Below, one piece after another: positions 34,874 to 47,402 of a stretch of DNA of 64,000 nt. The notes beneath the pieces are model-generated. The model was given only the letters and a program-made list of their open reading frames with translations. It had not been told where the DNA came from and did not search any database. Position numbers and translations under genes: made by a program. Numbering within the stretch: position 1 is the first letter of the stretch; every line of letters starts with the position of its first letter. The DNA comes from Rhizobium sp. ASV8. Lineage in GTDB: Bacteria; Pseudomonadota; Alphaproteobacteria; Rhizobiales; Rhizobiaceae. The stretch lies in NCBI RefSeq assembly GCF_016429255.1, contig NZ_JAELUG010000013.1:18756-82755 (forward strand), given 5' to 3'.

Positions 34874-35938
34874 TTACAAATAAACGGGCTTGCCGGTGCG
34901 CACGCTCTCGTCGGCGGCGAGGCAGATGCGCAGCGATTGAACGGCATCGTCCATATGACGATTAAGATCGATGTTTTCCCGAATGGCTTTCAGCAAGAAG
35001 GCCTGCTCGAAATTGCAAAGCTCCTGGTGGCCTGGTTCGCCATCCATGTGCAGATCCTGATCGGGCCGGATGAACTGTCCGTTCGGCCCCGTCTCCGCGC
35101 TATGCAGCCTGATGACCGAGGTTTTCGTGTGCATGTCGATGTCGTCGGATTTGGCGTTCTGATCCATGGCGATTGAGACCGAACCGTTCGGCGACATCAC
35201 GTCCTTCACAAAGAAAGCCGTCTCCGAAATCATCGGACCCCAGCCGGCTTCGTACCAACCGACAGAGCCGTCCTCGAAGATCACCTGCAGATGGCCATAG
35301 TTATACATGTCCGTCTTCACGTCATTCGACAGCCGAAGACCCATGCCGCGCACCTCGACCGGCTTGGCGTCGGTGATCTGGCACATGACGTCGACATAAT
35401 GCACGCCGCAATCGACGATCGGCGACATTGTGCGCAATATCGCCTTATGCGTCTCCCAGGTCGGGCCGCTCGACTGCTGATTGAGGTTCATGCGGAAGAC
35501 ATAGGGACCGCCGAGTTTGCGCGCTTCGGCAATCAGCCGCATCCACGAGGGATGGTGGCGCAGGATATAGCCGATAACCAGCTTCTTGCCCGCCTTCTTT
35601 GCAGCGGCGACGACGCGCTCCGCATCTTCGACCGTCGTTGCCAGCGGCTTTTCGACGAAGACATGACAACCCGCTTCGAACGCCTTCACCGCAAAATCGG
35701 CATGGCTGTCGGAATAGGTATTGATCGAGCAGGCGTCTGGTTTCAGCTCGCTCAAAGCTGCCTCGAAATCCGAGTAGAGCGCATATCCCTGCAACTCCTC
35801 GGGAAGCTCCCGCTTGGATCGATTGACGAGGCCCACGATCTCAAAACCCGGATTGTTGTGATAAGCGAGCGCATGGCTGCGGCCCATGTTGCCAAGGCCG
35901 GCAACGAGAACGCGGATAGGCTTGTCTGATGTGCTCAC
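34874..35938 (-). CDS. Gfo/Idh/MocA-family NAD(P)-dependent oxidoreductase
   Basis: 354-residue sugar dehydrogenase-like protein. Residues about 5-125 form a Rossmann fold (VLVAGLGNMGRSHALAYHN, DACSINTYSDSHADFAVKAFEAG, HVFVEKPLATT with the conserved EKP). The C-terminal part is the dimerisation and substrate domain. The family oxidises or reduces sugars, inositols and amino-sugar derivatives. It overlaps the permease gene by ATGA at 35935-35938 and lies between permeases and ATPase, so it acts on the imported sugar. Confidence 0.93.
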   Translation of the reverse strand: MSTSDKPIRVLVAGLGNMGRSHALAYHNNPGFEIVGLVNRSKRELPEELQGYALYSDFEAALSELKPDACSINTYSDSHADFAVKAFEAGCHVFVEKPLATTVEDAERVVAAAKKAGKKLVIGYILRHHPSWMRLIAEARKLGGPYVFRMNLNQQSSGPTWETHKAILRTMSPIVDCGVHYVDVMCQITDAKPVEVRGMGLRLSNDVKTDMYNYGHLQVIFEDGSVGWYEAGWGPMISETAFFVKDVMSPNGSVSIAMDQNAKSDDIDMHTKTSVIRLHSAETGPNGQFIRPDQDLHMDGEPGHQELCNFEQAFLLKAIRENIDLNRHMDDAVQSLRICLAADESVRTGKPVYL

Positions 35939-36774
35939 TTGACTGCTCCGGAAGTAATGCCGCGAATGAGTTGGCGCGAAAAGATAACGTAGAGGACGAG
36001 GATCGGTAGGATGGCGAGCGTCAGCGCCGCCAGCACCGCGTTCCAGTTGGTGACAAACTGGCCGATGAAGATTTGCGAACCGAGCGTCACGGTCTTCGTT
36101 GCTTCGCTCGGCGCCAGGATCAGCGGGAACCAGAGGTCGTTCCAGATCGGGATCATGGTGAAGACGGCAACGGTGGCCATTGCCGGACGAACCAGCGGCA
36201 GGACCAGGCGGAAGAAAATGGCATATTCGCTAAGACCATCGATGCGGCCGGCATTTTTCAGGTCGCCGGACACGGTCCGCATGAATTCGGAGAGAATGAA
36301 GATCGCCAGCGGCAGACCCTGCGCAGTATAGACGAGGATCAGCGCCGTAAGCGTGTTGACGAGGCCGGCCGCGACCATGCCTTGCAGGATGGCCACCGTA
36401 CCCAGCCGGATCGGGATCATGATGCCGATCGCCATATAGAGACCTGTCACCGTATTGCCGCGGAACCGATATTCCGACAATGCGAAAGCAGCCATGGCGC
36501 CGAACAGCAGGGTGAAGATGATCGAGACGATCGTCACGATGAAGCTGTTCTGGAAGTAGGTGAGAAAATCCCCCTGCTTCAGAACGGTGTCGTAGCCGAT
36601 CATGCTGAAGGAAGATGGCGTTGGAATGCTCAAGGGCGCACGGAAGATCGATGCGCGATCCTTGAACGAGTTGATAACGGTCAGGAACACCGGAAAGATT
36701 GCAACCAGCGTATAGGCGATGAGTGCCAGATGCACGAAACCGGTGCGGATAGGGGAAGTGCGGGCCTTGGACAT
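35935..36774 (-). CDS. Sugar ABC importer permease (MalG type)
   Basis: 279-residue membrane subunit with about six helices; LALIAYTLVAIFPVFLTVINSFKD opens the protein and the EAA loop is in LKNAGRIDGLSEYAIFFRLVLPLVRP (about residues 172-197). It starts 12 bp after the MalF-type permease gene and overlaps the dehydrogenase gene at its 3' end, so the whole set is one operon. Confidence 0.93.
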   Translation of the reverse strand: MSKARTSPIRTGFVHLALIAYTLVAIFPVFLTVINSFKDRASIFRAPLSIPTPSSFSMIGYDTVLKQGDFLTYFQNSFIVTIVSIIFTLLFGAMAAFALSEYRFRGNTVTGLYMAIGIMIPIRLGTVAILQGMVAAGLVNTLTALILVYTAQGLPLAIFILSEFMRTVSGDLKNAGRIDGLSEYAIFFRLVLPLVRPAMATVAVFTMIPIWNDLWFPLILAPSEATKTVTLGSQIFIGQFVTNWNAVLAALTLAILPILVLYVIFSRQLIRGITSGAVK

Positions 36775-36786
36775 GGTCGCCTCTCC

Positions 36787-37740
36787 TCAGAACTGGTAGC
36801 GACGGATGCGTCGCTGCACGATGAAAAGATAGAATGAAACGCCGGCGAGGATGATCAGGAACATCACCGTCGCAATCGTCGCGCCCATCGAGCGGTCGCC
36901 CAACTGCAGCTGGAAGCCGAAGAAGACGCGATAGAGAAGCGTACCGAGAATATCGGTAGAGCCATCCGGCCCAGCCAACGCGCCCTGTACGGTGTAGACA
37001 AGGTCGAACGCGTTGAAATTGCCGACGAAAGTCAGGATCGAGATGATGCCGATGGCCGGCAATATCAACGGCAGCTTGATCTTCCAGAACTGGCTCCAGC
37101 CGGTGATTCCGTCACACTCGGCGGCTTCGATGACCTCTTCGGGAATGTTGAGCAGCGCCGCATAGATCAGCATCATCGGGATGCCGACATATTGCCAGAC
37201 GGAAATGAGCGCGACGGCGATCAACGCCGTGCTCGGCTTGCCGAGCCAGGGCGCGAAGAGCGACTTCAGGCCGATTACGCTCAGCAACTCCGGTGCCACG
37301 CCCCACAGGGGCGACAGGATCAGTTTCCAGATGAAGCCGACGACAACGAAGGAAAGCAAAGTCGGCAGAAAAATCGCGGTTCGATAGAATGCGACGAAGC
37401 GCAGCTTCGGCAGAGACAGAAGCGCTGCCAGTGCGACACCGATCGGATTCTGGACGCACATATGAATGACGAAGAAGATCAGGTTGTTGCGTAGCGCATT
37501 CCAGAAATCATGCGACCAACGTTCATCGCCGAACAGCACCTTGAAGTTGTTCAGGCCGACGAAGACGGGTTGATTGTCGACGACGTTGTAAAGCGACAAC
37601 CGCAAGGTCTCGATCAGCGGCAGAATCATGACCGCCGTATAGACGACGAAGGCCGGAAAAAGGAAAACGAGGATGTGCCAACGCTTGGGGCGCCGGATCG
37701 GCTTAACCTCAATGGTATCGAATGTCGCAGCGTCGCTCAT
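36787..37740 (-). CDS. Sugar ABC importer permease (MalF type)
   Basis: 317-residue membrane subunit; the first helix is WHILVFLFPAFVVYTAVMILP, and the EAA loop IPEEVIEAAECDGITGWSQFWKIKLPLI (about residues 200-227) would dock on the ATPase. Its long periplasmic N-terminal loop is typical of carbohydrate importers. About 200 bp with a terminator-like hairpin separate it from the binding-protein gene. Confidence 0.93.
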   Translation of the reverse strand: MSDAATFDTIEVKPIRRPKRWHILVFLFPAFVVYTAVMILPLIETLRLSLYNVVDNQPVFVGLNNFKVLFGDERWSHDFWNALRNNLIFFVIHMCVQNPIGVALAALLSLPKLRFVAFYRTAIFLPTLLSFVVVGFIWKLILSPLWGVAPELLSVIGLKSLFAPWLGKPSTALIAVALISVWQYVGIPMMLIYAALLNIPEEVIEAAECDGITGWSQFWKIKLPLILPAIGIISILTFVGNFNAFDLVYTVQGALAGPDGSTDILGTLLYRVFFGFQLQLGDRSMGATIATVMFLIILAGVSFYLFIVQRRIRRYQF

Positions 37741-37895
37741 GGCTTTCTGCCTGTTCTTGTTGGCTGCGCGATTGAGACGACAGCACTAAGGTTCAAATCC
37801 ACCCGTTGCCCCGGTTCTGCGGCCGGATAGAAACGACGTCGGGCGTGTCGCAATGCAATGGGACGGAACATCGATCCGATGATCCATCATAAGGT

Positions 37896-37928
37896 AAAAA
37901 AGGCGAGGAGCCATAAGGCCCCTCGCCC
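37896..37928 (-). terminator. Intra-operon hairpin after the sugar-binding protein gene
   Basis: GGCGAGG (37902-37908) pairs with CCTCGCC (37921-37927). On the minus strand the stem is followed by six T (complement of 37896-37901). It would reduce read-through into the permeases. Confidence 0.85.
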
Positions 37929-37942
37929 ATATTACGCGATGA

Positions 37943-39202
37943 TCACTTGGCCGGCTTGTACCAGCTGTCGAGACCCTTCTGGAGCTTCGCGCCAGCCTGC
38001 TCCGGCGTATCCGTGCCGTTGATCACGTTTGCGGATTCGGTCCAGGTTTCGTTTTCCAGGTTCGGCGTGCCGCGCGACAGGATCTGGTACGTGGAACGAA
38101 CGGTCGGCTTGTGATCGTTACGCCAGGAAACGAATTCCTGAGCGAGCGGATCGCTCATCTTTACCGGATGCGAGTTCAGGCTGAAGAAGCCCGGCAGCGC
38201 GTTGGCGTAGATGTTGGCGAATTCATCAGAAGCGACCCAGCTCAGGAACTTCTTGGCTTCTTCCGGATGCGCGCCCTTCGCATTCAGACCAACGCCGATA
38301 TCCGGATGGTCGGAGATGTAACCGGTGTCACCAGCCTTTGCGACCGGTGGCGGGAAGGCACCCATCTTGAACTGAGCCTGCGTGTTGAACAAGCCGATTT
38401 CCCAGGAGCCAGCCGGATAGATCGCAGCCTTGCCGAGCGTGAAGAGGTTCTGGCTGTCGGAGTAGCTCTGAGCTTCGAAACCATCACCGAGATAGGGCTT
38501 CCACTTGGCGAGTTCCTTGTAAGGATCGACCCACGCAGCGTCCGTCAGCTTTTCCTTGCCCGAAATCAGAGCTGCGCGGCCCTCTTCGCCCTTCCAGTAG
38601 TTCGGGCCGATGTTCTGGTAGCCCATGGTTGCGGCTTCCCAGAGATCCTTCGTGCCCATAGCCATCGGGATGTAGGTGCCGTCAGCCTTGATCTTATCGA
38701 GAAGGGCAAAGAACTCGTCACGCGTTGCCGGAACCTTGAGGCCGAGCTTGTCGAAGGCGTCCTTGTTGTAGATGAAACCATGAATGACCGAGGCCATCGG
38801 CACGCAGAAGGTCGACTTGCCGTCGTCGGTGGACCAAGCGGCCTTGGCAACGGCCGAGAAGTTCTCGATGCCCGGCAGGCTCGTGAGGTCAGCAAGGCGC
38901 TTCTTGTTGAAGAGATCAAGCGAGGCGTCGAAGGGGCGGCAGGTGATGATGTCACCTGCGGAACCGGCATCGAGCTTGGCGTTCAGCGATGCATTGTATT
39001 CGGTCGGAGCCGTCGGCGAGAACACGATCTTGATGCCGGGGTTCTTCGCTTCGAAAGCCGGAATGATCTTTTCCTGCCAGATCTGCAGGTCATCGTTACG
39101 CCAGCTTTCAACCGTCAGCGTCACGTCGGCCGCATGCACAAGACTGACTGACGACAGCAGGCTCGATGCAAGAAGCAAGCCTTTCAGAACATTGGTTTTC
39201 AT
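37943..39202 (-). CDS. Sugar ABC importer periplasmic binding protein
   Basis: 419-residue family 1 carbohydrate-binding protein with a signal peptide ending near SLVHAAD. The fold is recognised from VTLTVESWRNDDLQIWQEKIIPAFEAKNPGIKIVF, GDIITCRPFDASLDLFNKKRL, VIHGFIYNKDAFDKLGLKVPATRDEFFALLDKI and AAIYPAGSWEI. Aromatic residues typical of sugar stacking are frequent. It is first gene of its operon, divergent from the kinase/GntR pair across 540 bp. Amino sugar, glucoside or oligosaccharide ligand is likely; the exact one is not readable. Confidence 0.93.
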   Translation of the reverse strand: MKTNVLKGLLLASSLLSSVSLVHAADVTLTVESWRNDDLQIWQEKIIPAFEAKNPGIKIVFSPTAPTEYNASLNAKLDAGSAGDIITCRPFDASLDLFNKKRLADLTSLPGIENFSAVAKAAWSTDDGKSTFCVPMASVIHGFIYNKDAFDKLGLKVPATRDEFFALLDKIKADGTYIPMAMGTKDLWEAATMGYQNIGPNYWKGEEGRAALISGKEKLTDAAWVDPYKELAKWKPYLGDGFEAQSYSDSQNLFTLGKAAIYPAGSWEIGLFNTQAQFKMGAFPPPVAKAGDTGYISDHPDIGVGLNAKGAHPEEAKKFLSWVASDEFANIYANALPGFFSLNSHPVKMSDPLAQEFVSWRNDHKPTVRSTYQILSRGTPNLENETWTESANVINGTDTPEQAGAKLQKGLDSWYKPAK

Positions 39203-39746
39203 TTCCCTCTCCTGTTTTCCGCGCCTGTAATAAGGCGCTGTTCTCGATCCGAAAATCCGCTGGCCAGCCCAAAGAGGCGGTCAGCGCCCCATAGGGACCG
39301 CCAACGTTGCCGACCCCTCATGCAAAAAGGCTTCAAAGGCTACAGCCCAATCAACCCGATCAATTGCTGCCCGCCGCCGAAAGCGGAGACCTGCAAGAAC
39401 CATACGGGAGTTGCGCGACGAACGACGAGATGCGGATCCTCCTGATCCGTGCGACCTTGGACAACGACGAGGTGCGCGCTTTCCGCCTCACCTACCGGCC
39501 GTTGTTGTCATGCCGACTTTACCGATGTCAATTCGCACTGTTCCCTTGGGGTGAATTAAGGCCAAAAAAATACCAATTGTCCAGCCGATTTTAACACTCA
39601 GCCACTAAAATAGCCGATAAAAAAATTTTATATAATTATTTCAAATAGATATAGAATAGCAGAAATGGCTGCTTTGCCTATTGGTAAATGGTATTTTTTT
39701 GGTATTGTATAAAAAAGCGGGGAACAAGGCGGCATCCGGAGGCATG
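39203..39746. other. 544-bp divergent intergenic region without a gene
   Basis: No convincing coding sequence in either strand. The left half is ordinary in composition. The right 190 bp are AT-rich and hold promoter-like stretches and TGGTATT repeats near the kinase start (see next entry), plus AATACCAATT at 39569-39578 as an inverted copy. Confidence 0.6.
39681..39706. promoter_or_regulatory. TGGTATT direct repeats, probable GntR operator
   Basis: TTGGTAA (39681), TGGTATT (39689-39695) and TGGTATT (39700-39706) lie in tandem; the last two are 11 bp apart, one helical turn. An inverted AATACCAA lies about 120 bp upstream. HutC-type GntR regulators of amino-sugar genes bind GGTAT-like boxes, and a GntR gene is in the operon just downstream. 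Confidence 0.55.
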
Positions 39747-40631
39747 ATGGGACAGTTTGCAATTGGCATCGACGGCGGCGGAACGAACTGCCGGGCGGCC
39801 GTGATAGATTCGACGGGTAAAATTCTCGGTACCGGCAAGTCCGGCGCCGCAAACATCCTCTCCGATCTGGAAAACGCTCTGATCAACATCGTCGAGTCGG
39901 CCCACCAGGCCCTAGCAAACGCAGGCCTCGATCCGAAACTTGCCGGCGAGCTGCCGGCGGTTATCGGTACCGCCGGCGCCAATGTCGGCAACTATGGAAA
40001 GCGTTTGGAAAGCGCGCTTCCTTTCGGCAATTCTCGTGTGGTCACCGATGCAACGATCGCGCTTCAAGGCGCGCTTGGTGACGCCGATGGCATCATCGGC
40101 GCCTTCGGCACCGGTTCCGTCTACAATGCGCGCCGTGACGGCAAGATATGGGGCATTGGCGGCTGGGGTTTCGTCATTGGCGATCAGGCAAGCGGCGCCC
40201 GCCTTGGCCGCGATCTGCTAGAACGGTCCGTTCTCGCCTATGACGGGGTCACAGCGACCTCACCTCTGACGAAGGTTGTCATGGCCGAATTCGGAAACGA
40301 TCCGGAGCGGGTCGTCGAGTTTGCCCATGCATCCAAACCAAAGGACTTCGCTCGCTATTCTCCGATCATCTTCGAATATGCCGCGATGAACGATGTCGTC
40401 GCCATGGGCATCGTCAAGACGGCAGCAGCGGCCATAACGGAAAGCCTGGATGCGTTGCTTTGGCCTGAGTGCCCTTCGATCTGCCTTCTTGGTGGCCTTG
40501 CACAAGCCTATCGCCCCTGGCTTGATGAGCGCCATAAGGCGCTTCTCGCGGAGCCTAAGGGTGACGTGCTGCGTGGGGCGGTGGAACTGGCTGTAAAACT
40601 GCTGCGGGATGGAGAAGGAAACCGGGGATGA
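39747..40631 (+). CDS. BadF/BadG-type ATPase, N-acetylglucosamine-kinase-like
   Basis: 294-residue sugar kinase of the ASKHA fold. Phosphate-1 loop FAIGIDGGGTNCRAAVIDS is at the start, VTDATIALQGALG is the phosphate-2 region, and GIIGAFGTGSVYNARRDGKIWGIGGWGFVIGDQASGARLG is the hallmark of eukaryote-type GlcNAc kinases and relatives. ATG 39747 fits the GGAGG (39738-39742) spacing better than the ATG one codon earlier. It is ATGA-coupled to the GntR gene. Phosphorylation of an imported amino sugar is the likely role; no nagA or nagB gene is present in the window. Confidence 0.87.
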   Translation: MGQFAIGIDGGGTNCRAAVIDSTGKILGTGKSGAANILSDLENALINIVESAHQALANAGLDPKLAGELPAVIGTAGANVGNYGKRLESALPFGNSRVVTDATIALQGALGDADGIIGAFGTGSVYNARRDGKIWGIGGWGFVIGDQASGARLGRDLLERSVLAYDGVTATSPLTKVVMAEFGNDPERVVEFAHASKPKDFARYSPIIFEYAAMNDVVAMGIVKTAAAAITESLDALLWPECPSICLLGGLAQAYRPWLDERHKALLAEPKGDVLRGAVELAVKLLRDGEGNRG

Positions 40632-41392
40632 CGGAGGATTTGAGTGCCATCTTCTCGCCGGAGCGCTTGTTGGGCGGCGGTACCGGCCCGCTCTATGTCA
40701 AGCTGCGGCGCACCCTTGAGGATGCAGTGAAGGTAGGAAGGCTGAAGCATGGCGACGCGCTCCCTCCCGAGCGCGACATCGCCGAATTCGCCGCCGTCAG
40801 TCGTGTCACCGTCCGCAAGGCGATTGACGATCTCGTCGCCGAGGGGATTTTGGTGCGCCGGCACGGATCCGGCACTTTCGTCGCCAAACCGGTTTCCAAG
40901 GTGGAACAGCGACTGTCTCAGCTCACTTCGTTCACGGAGGATATGGCGCGGCGTGGCATGACAGCTCGTTCGGAATGGCTGCATAAAGGCATCCATACGC
41001 CATCCCCCGACGAGATGATGATTCTCGGTTTAGCTGCCGACACCAAAGTGTCGCGGTTGAGCCGTCTGCGCATCGCCGACGATCAGCCGCTGGCGATCGA
41101 GCATGCCAGCGTCTCCGGCGAATTCCTGCCGGATCCATCTGTCGTAACGACGTCGCTCTATGCCGAGCTGGAGAAGCAGCATGTCCGTCCGGTGCGCGCA
41201 GTGCAGCGCATATCGGCGACCAACATGAAGGAAGCGGACGCGGGCCTCCTCGGCGTTCCGGTAGGCGCTGCCGGTCTTTCGATCGAACGTATTTCCTATC
41301 TCGGCTCGGGACGCGCGGTCGAGTTTACCCGTTCGCTCTATCGCGGCGACGCCTATGATTTCGTCGCGGAGCTGACGATAGGCGCAAACTGA
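40628..41392 (+). CDS. GntR-family regulator, HutC/UTRA subfamily
   Basis: 254-residue regulator with a winged helix (about 15-85: LYVKLRRTLEDAVKVGRLKHGDALPPERDIAEFAAVSRVTVRKAIDDLVAEGILVRRHGSGTFVAKP) and a UTRA ligand domain (about 105-250, ending FTRSLYRGDAYDFVAEL). Its start overlaps the kinase stop (ATGA), so regulator and kinase are coproduced. Being divergent to the ABC operon it probably controls both through the TGGTATT boxes, with a phosphorylated amino sugar as likely inducer. Confidence 0.92.
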   Translation: MTEDLSAIFSPERLLGGGTGPLYVKLRRTLEDAVKVGRLKHGDALPPERDIAEFAAVSRVTVRKAIDDLVAEGILVRRHGSGTFVAKPVSKVEQRLSQLTSFTEDMARRGMTARSEWLHKGIHTPSPDEMMILGLAADTKVSRLSRLRIADDQPLAIEHASVSGEFLPDPSVVTTSLYAELEKQHVRPVRAVQRISATNMKEADAGLLGVPVGAAGLSIERISYLGSGRAVEFTRSLYRGDAYDFVAELTIGAN

Positions 41393-41417
41393 ATCAAAGC
41401 TCGAAAACGCTGGAATC

Positions 41418-41460
41418 AAAAAAAACGCCGCCCCGACTGGAACAGTCGGGGCGGCGTTTA
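41418..41460. terminator. Strong bidirectional terminator between gntR and metH
   Basis: AAACGCCGCCCCGACT pairs with AGTCGGGGCGGCGTTT around a 5-nt loop (41423-41459). The preceding run of A (41418-41425) gives the T tract on the minus strand for metH; on the plus strand a shorter T run ends the GntR transcript. Confidence 0.9.
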
Positions 41461-41514
41461 CATGTGGAATCAGTTTCTAAACGAACGATCGCAAGCCTTT
41501 GAATCTGCCCGCGA

Positions 41515-45291
<3,777 letters not shown>

Positions 45292-45334
45292 TGGGTCAAT
45301 TCCTCGGGCCTGATTACGACTCCGCAATCAGATC

Positions 45335-45354
45335 ACATAAAGATATCTTTATGT
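45335..45354. promoter_or_regulatory. Operator-like palindrome upstream of metH
   Basis: Perfect 20-bp palindrome ACATAAAGATATCTTTATGT, containing the same 16-bp core as 6222-6237 before the ArsR-fusion/metF operon. Location about 45 bp before the metH start suits repression. Confidence 0.8.
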
Positions 45355-45554
45355 CAATATATCTATGCTCTTGCTACGCTCAGCGCAAGCTCGCTGCTTC
45401 TATAGACTACCTCATTTGCGAAAAATACGAATAAAGCGATTTAGCGCTCTCCTATAGACAATGGGGAGACAGCGACACAGTTCATCTATTATCTCATGAC
45501 AGCACTTTCGGGCAGCGCTATAGGGCTTGCGGAAGAGAATCCAAGGAGGACGGC

Positions 45555-46811
45555 ATGAACATACAGGTTGAACCGGCAGCGCTCGGAAACTGGACGACAC
45601 GCGACTATCACCGGCGCTGGCTGCTCGACCAGGCAAACGCGCTCTTCGATTTCTTCCAGTATCGTGCCGTCAACCCCAAAGGCGGCTTCTATGATATGGA
45701 CGATGCCGGCAAACCGCTGGATGCGGTTAATCCGGTGCGTGGCATCCATTCGACCGCTCGCATGGTTCATTGCTTCTCGATCGGCTCGCTGCTCGGCCGT
45801 CCCGGCGCAAATGAGATCGTCGATCACGGCATGAACTATCTATGGAAGCATCATCGTGACCCGAAACACGGCGGTTACTTCTGGTCGTTGAATAATGATG
45901 GCCCCGTCGATTCCAGCAAGCAGGGCTACGGCCATGCGTTCGTGCTGCTCGCCGCCTCCTCCGCGAAGACAATCGGTCATCCACTGGCGGACGGCATGCT
46001 CGCCGATGTCACGGAAATTCTGAATAAGAAATTCTGGGAAGAAAAACACGGAGCGATTGCCGAGGAGTTCAATCGGGATTGGTCGCTGATCGACGGAGGC
46101 ACCTATCGCGGCCAGAACTCCAACATGCATTTGACGGAAGCGCTGATGGCGGCTTTCGAAGCAACAGGCGACAGATCGTATCTCGATAAGGCTGAAAGCA
46201 TCGCCGATCTCGTCATCAGGCGGTCGGCGGGATCGGTCGGCTGGCGTGTGGCCGAACATTTCGATACCGATTGGGTGCTGGATAAGAATTACCGAGGCAA
46301 CGAGATGTTCCGCCCGTCGGGCACGACGCCGGGGCATTGGCTGGAATGGGCACGCCTTATCCTCCAGCTTTGGTCGTTGGGTGAGAAGCGGCACGACTGG
46401 ATGCCCGAGGCGGCCAAGGGACTTTTCTCCCAGTCAATGTCGCTGGGTTGGGACGGCGAGAAGAACGGGTTCTTTTACACGCTCGATTGGGAAGACGTGC
46501 CTGCAAAGCGTAACAAGCTTTGGTGGCCCGCTTGCGAGGGCGCAGGCGCCGCTCACTATCTGAACGAACATGTTCCCAGCGATTTCCATGAGGAAAGCTA
46601 TCGCAAAATTTGGAGCGTGATCGGACAGGCCTTCGTAGACCGCGCTAATGGCGGCTGGCACGAAGAGCTGACGGAAGACCTCGTACCCGCCCATACCCTA
46701 TTCCCGGGTAAGGGCGATATTTACCATGCCTTGCAAGCCTGCCTGATACCCCTTTTCCCGGCAACGGGCAGCCTGACCAAGGTCATTTCAGAAGCCGGCG
46801 GCAAGATCTGA
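45555..46811 (+). CDS. AGE-family epimerase/isomerase
   Basis: 418-residue (alpha/alpha)6-barrel protein of the N-acylglucosamine 2-epimerase family, which also includes mannose isomerases and cellobiose epimerases. Typical blocks are NPKGGFYDMDDAGKPL, STARMVHCFSIGSLLG, HRDPKHGGYFWSL, NSNMHLTEALMAAFEATGD with its His/Glu, FRPSGTTPGHWLEWARL and GGWHEELTED. The 418-residue length and GHWLEWARLIL suit the D-mannose/sulfoquinovose isomerase branch, but substrate cannot be fixed. GGAGGA lies 8 nt before the ATG. Transcribed divergently from metH and not linked to other sugar genes. Confidence 0.92.
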   Translation: MNIQVEPAALGNWTTRDYHRRWLLDQANALFDFFQYRAVNPKGGFYDMDDAGKPLDAVNPVRGIHSTARMVHCFSIGSLLGRPGANEIVDHGMNYLWKHHRDPKHGGYFWSLNNDGPVDSSKQGYGHAFVLLAASSAKTIGHPLADGMLADVTEILNKKFWEEKHGAIAEEFNRDWSLIDGGTYRGQNSNMHLTEALMAAFEATGDRSYLDKAESIADLVIRRSAGSVGWRVAEHFDTDWVLDKNYRGNEMFRPSGTTPGHWLEWARLILQLWSLGEKRHDWMPEAAKGLFSQSMSLGWDGEKNGFFYTLDWEDVPAKRNKLWWPACEGAGAAHYLNEHVPSDFHEESYRKIWSVIGQAFVDRANGGWHEELTEDLVPAHTLFPGKGDIYHALQACLIPLFPATGSLTKVISEAGGKI

Positions 46812-46854
46812 TACTGATGGCGGCGTCGGCTCGATGCGGCGCCGCCTCGCCCCT

Positions 46855-47343
46855 CTATGAGAGACTAAGATTGTGAAGTTCGTGGCCAAGCGTCAAAGCC
46901 AGTGCCTCGACAACGAGATTGTGGTCTTCGCGCTGCGGCAGGCCTGAAACCGTGACCGCTCCGATGCATCCCGTGCCATTGACGAAAATGGGGAAGCTGC
47001 CGCCGGATGCCGCGTAGTCGGCACTCGAAAGCCCGTTTTCCTCGATCGTCTTGCCCTGCTGCTGCAGCCGCAGCGTACTGGCATAGCTGCTACGAAAGTA
47101 ACGCAACACCATGTTGCGCTTGCGCCGTATCCAATTAGAATTGTCGGGCGTCGATCCCGGCAGGGCGATGTAGAAGACGGGCATGGAATGCAGCGTGATG
47201 TCAATGGCAACCCCAAGATTGCGCTCGCTGGCAAGATCGCGCAACAGCTTGCCAAGCACCCAGGCTGTCGAGAGGTCAAAGGCGTCGAAACGCAGCATTT
47301 CCTCTTGCAAGGCAATACGACTGAGGTCCTGATCGATCGTCAT
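46855..47343 (-). CDS. UPF0303/heme-degrading-domain family protein
   Basis: 162-residue protein of the UPF0303 family (HbpS/GlcG-like fold). Features: EEMLRFDAFDLSTAWVLGKLLRDLA, FYIALPGSTPDNSNWIRRKRNMVLRY, YAASGGSFPIFVNGTGCIGAVTVSGLPQREDHNLVVEAL. The final motif is shared with HbpS-like heme/sensor proteins. The family function is not settled; heme or small-ligand binding is suspected. Standalone minus-strand gene. Confidence 0.85.
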   Translation of the reverse strand: MTIDQDLSRIALQEEMLRFDAFDLSTAWVLGKLLRDLASERNLGVAIDITLHSMPVFYIALPGSTPDNSNWIRRKRNMVLRYFRSSYASTLRLQQQGKTIEENGLSSADYAASGGSFPIFVNGTGCIGAVTVSGLPQREDHNLVVEALALTLGHELHNLSLS

Positions 47344-47402
47344 AGAAAACCTTCCCTAAAAGCAGATCGGCCTATCAAACGCTGAGGGAATGATTTGTCC
47401 AC

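Noticed and set aside
39307..39594. 95-codon frame in the gap between sugar-binding protein and kinase genes
   Set aside because: No ribosome site, biased composition and no domain; lies in a likely control region.
45292..45554. Search for a cobalamin riboswitch before metH
   Set aside because: The conserved B12-box sequence was not seen; the gap holds the palindromic operator instead.
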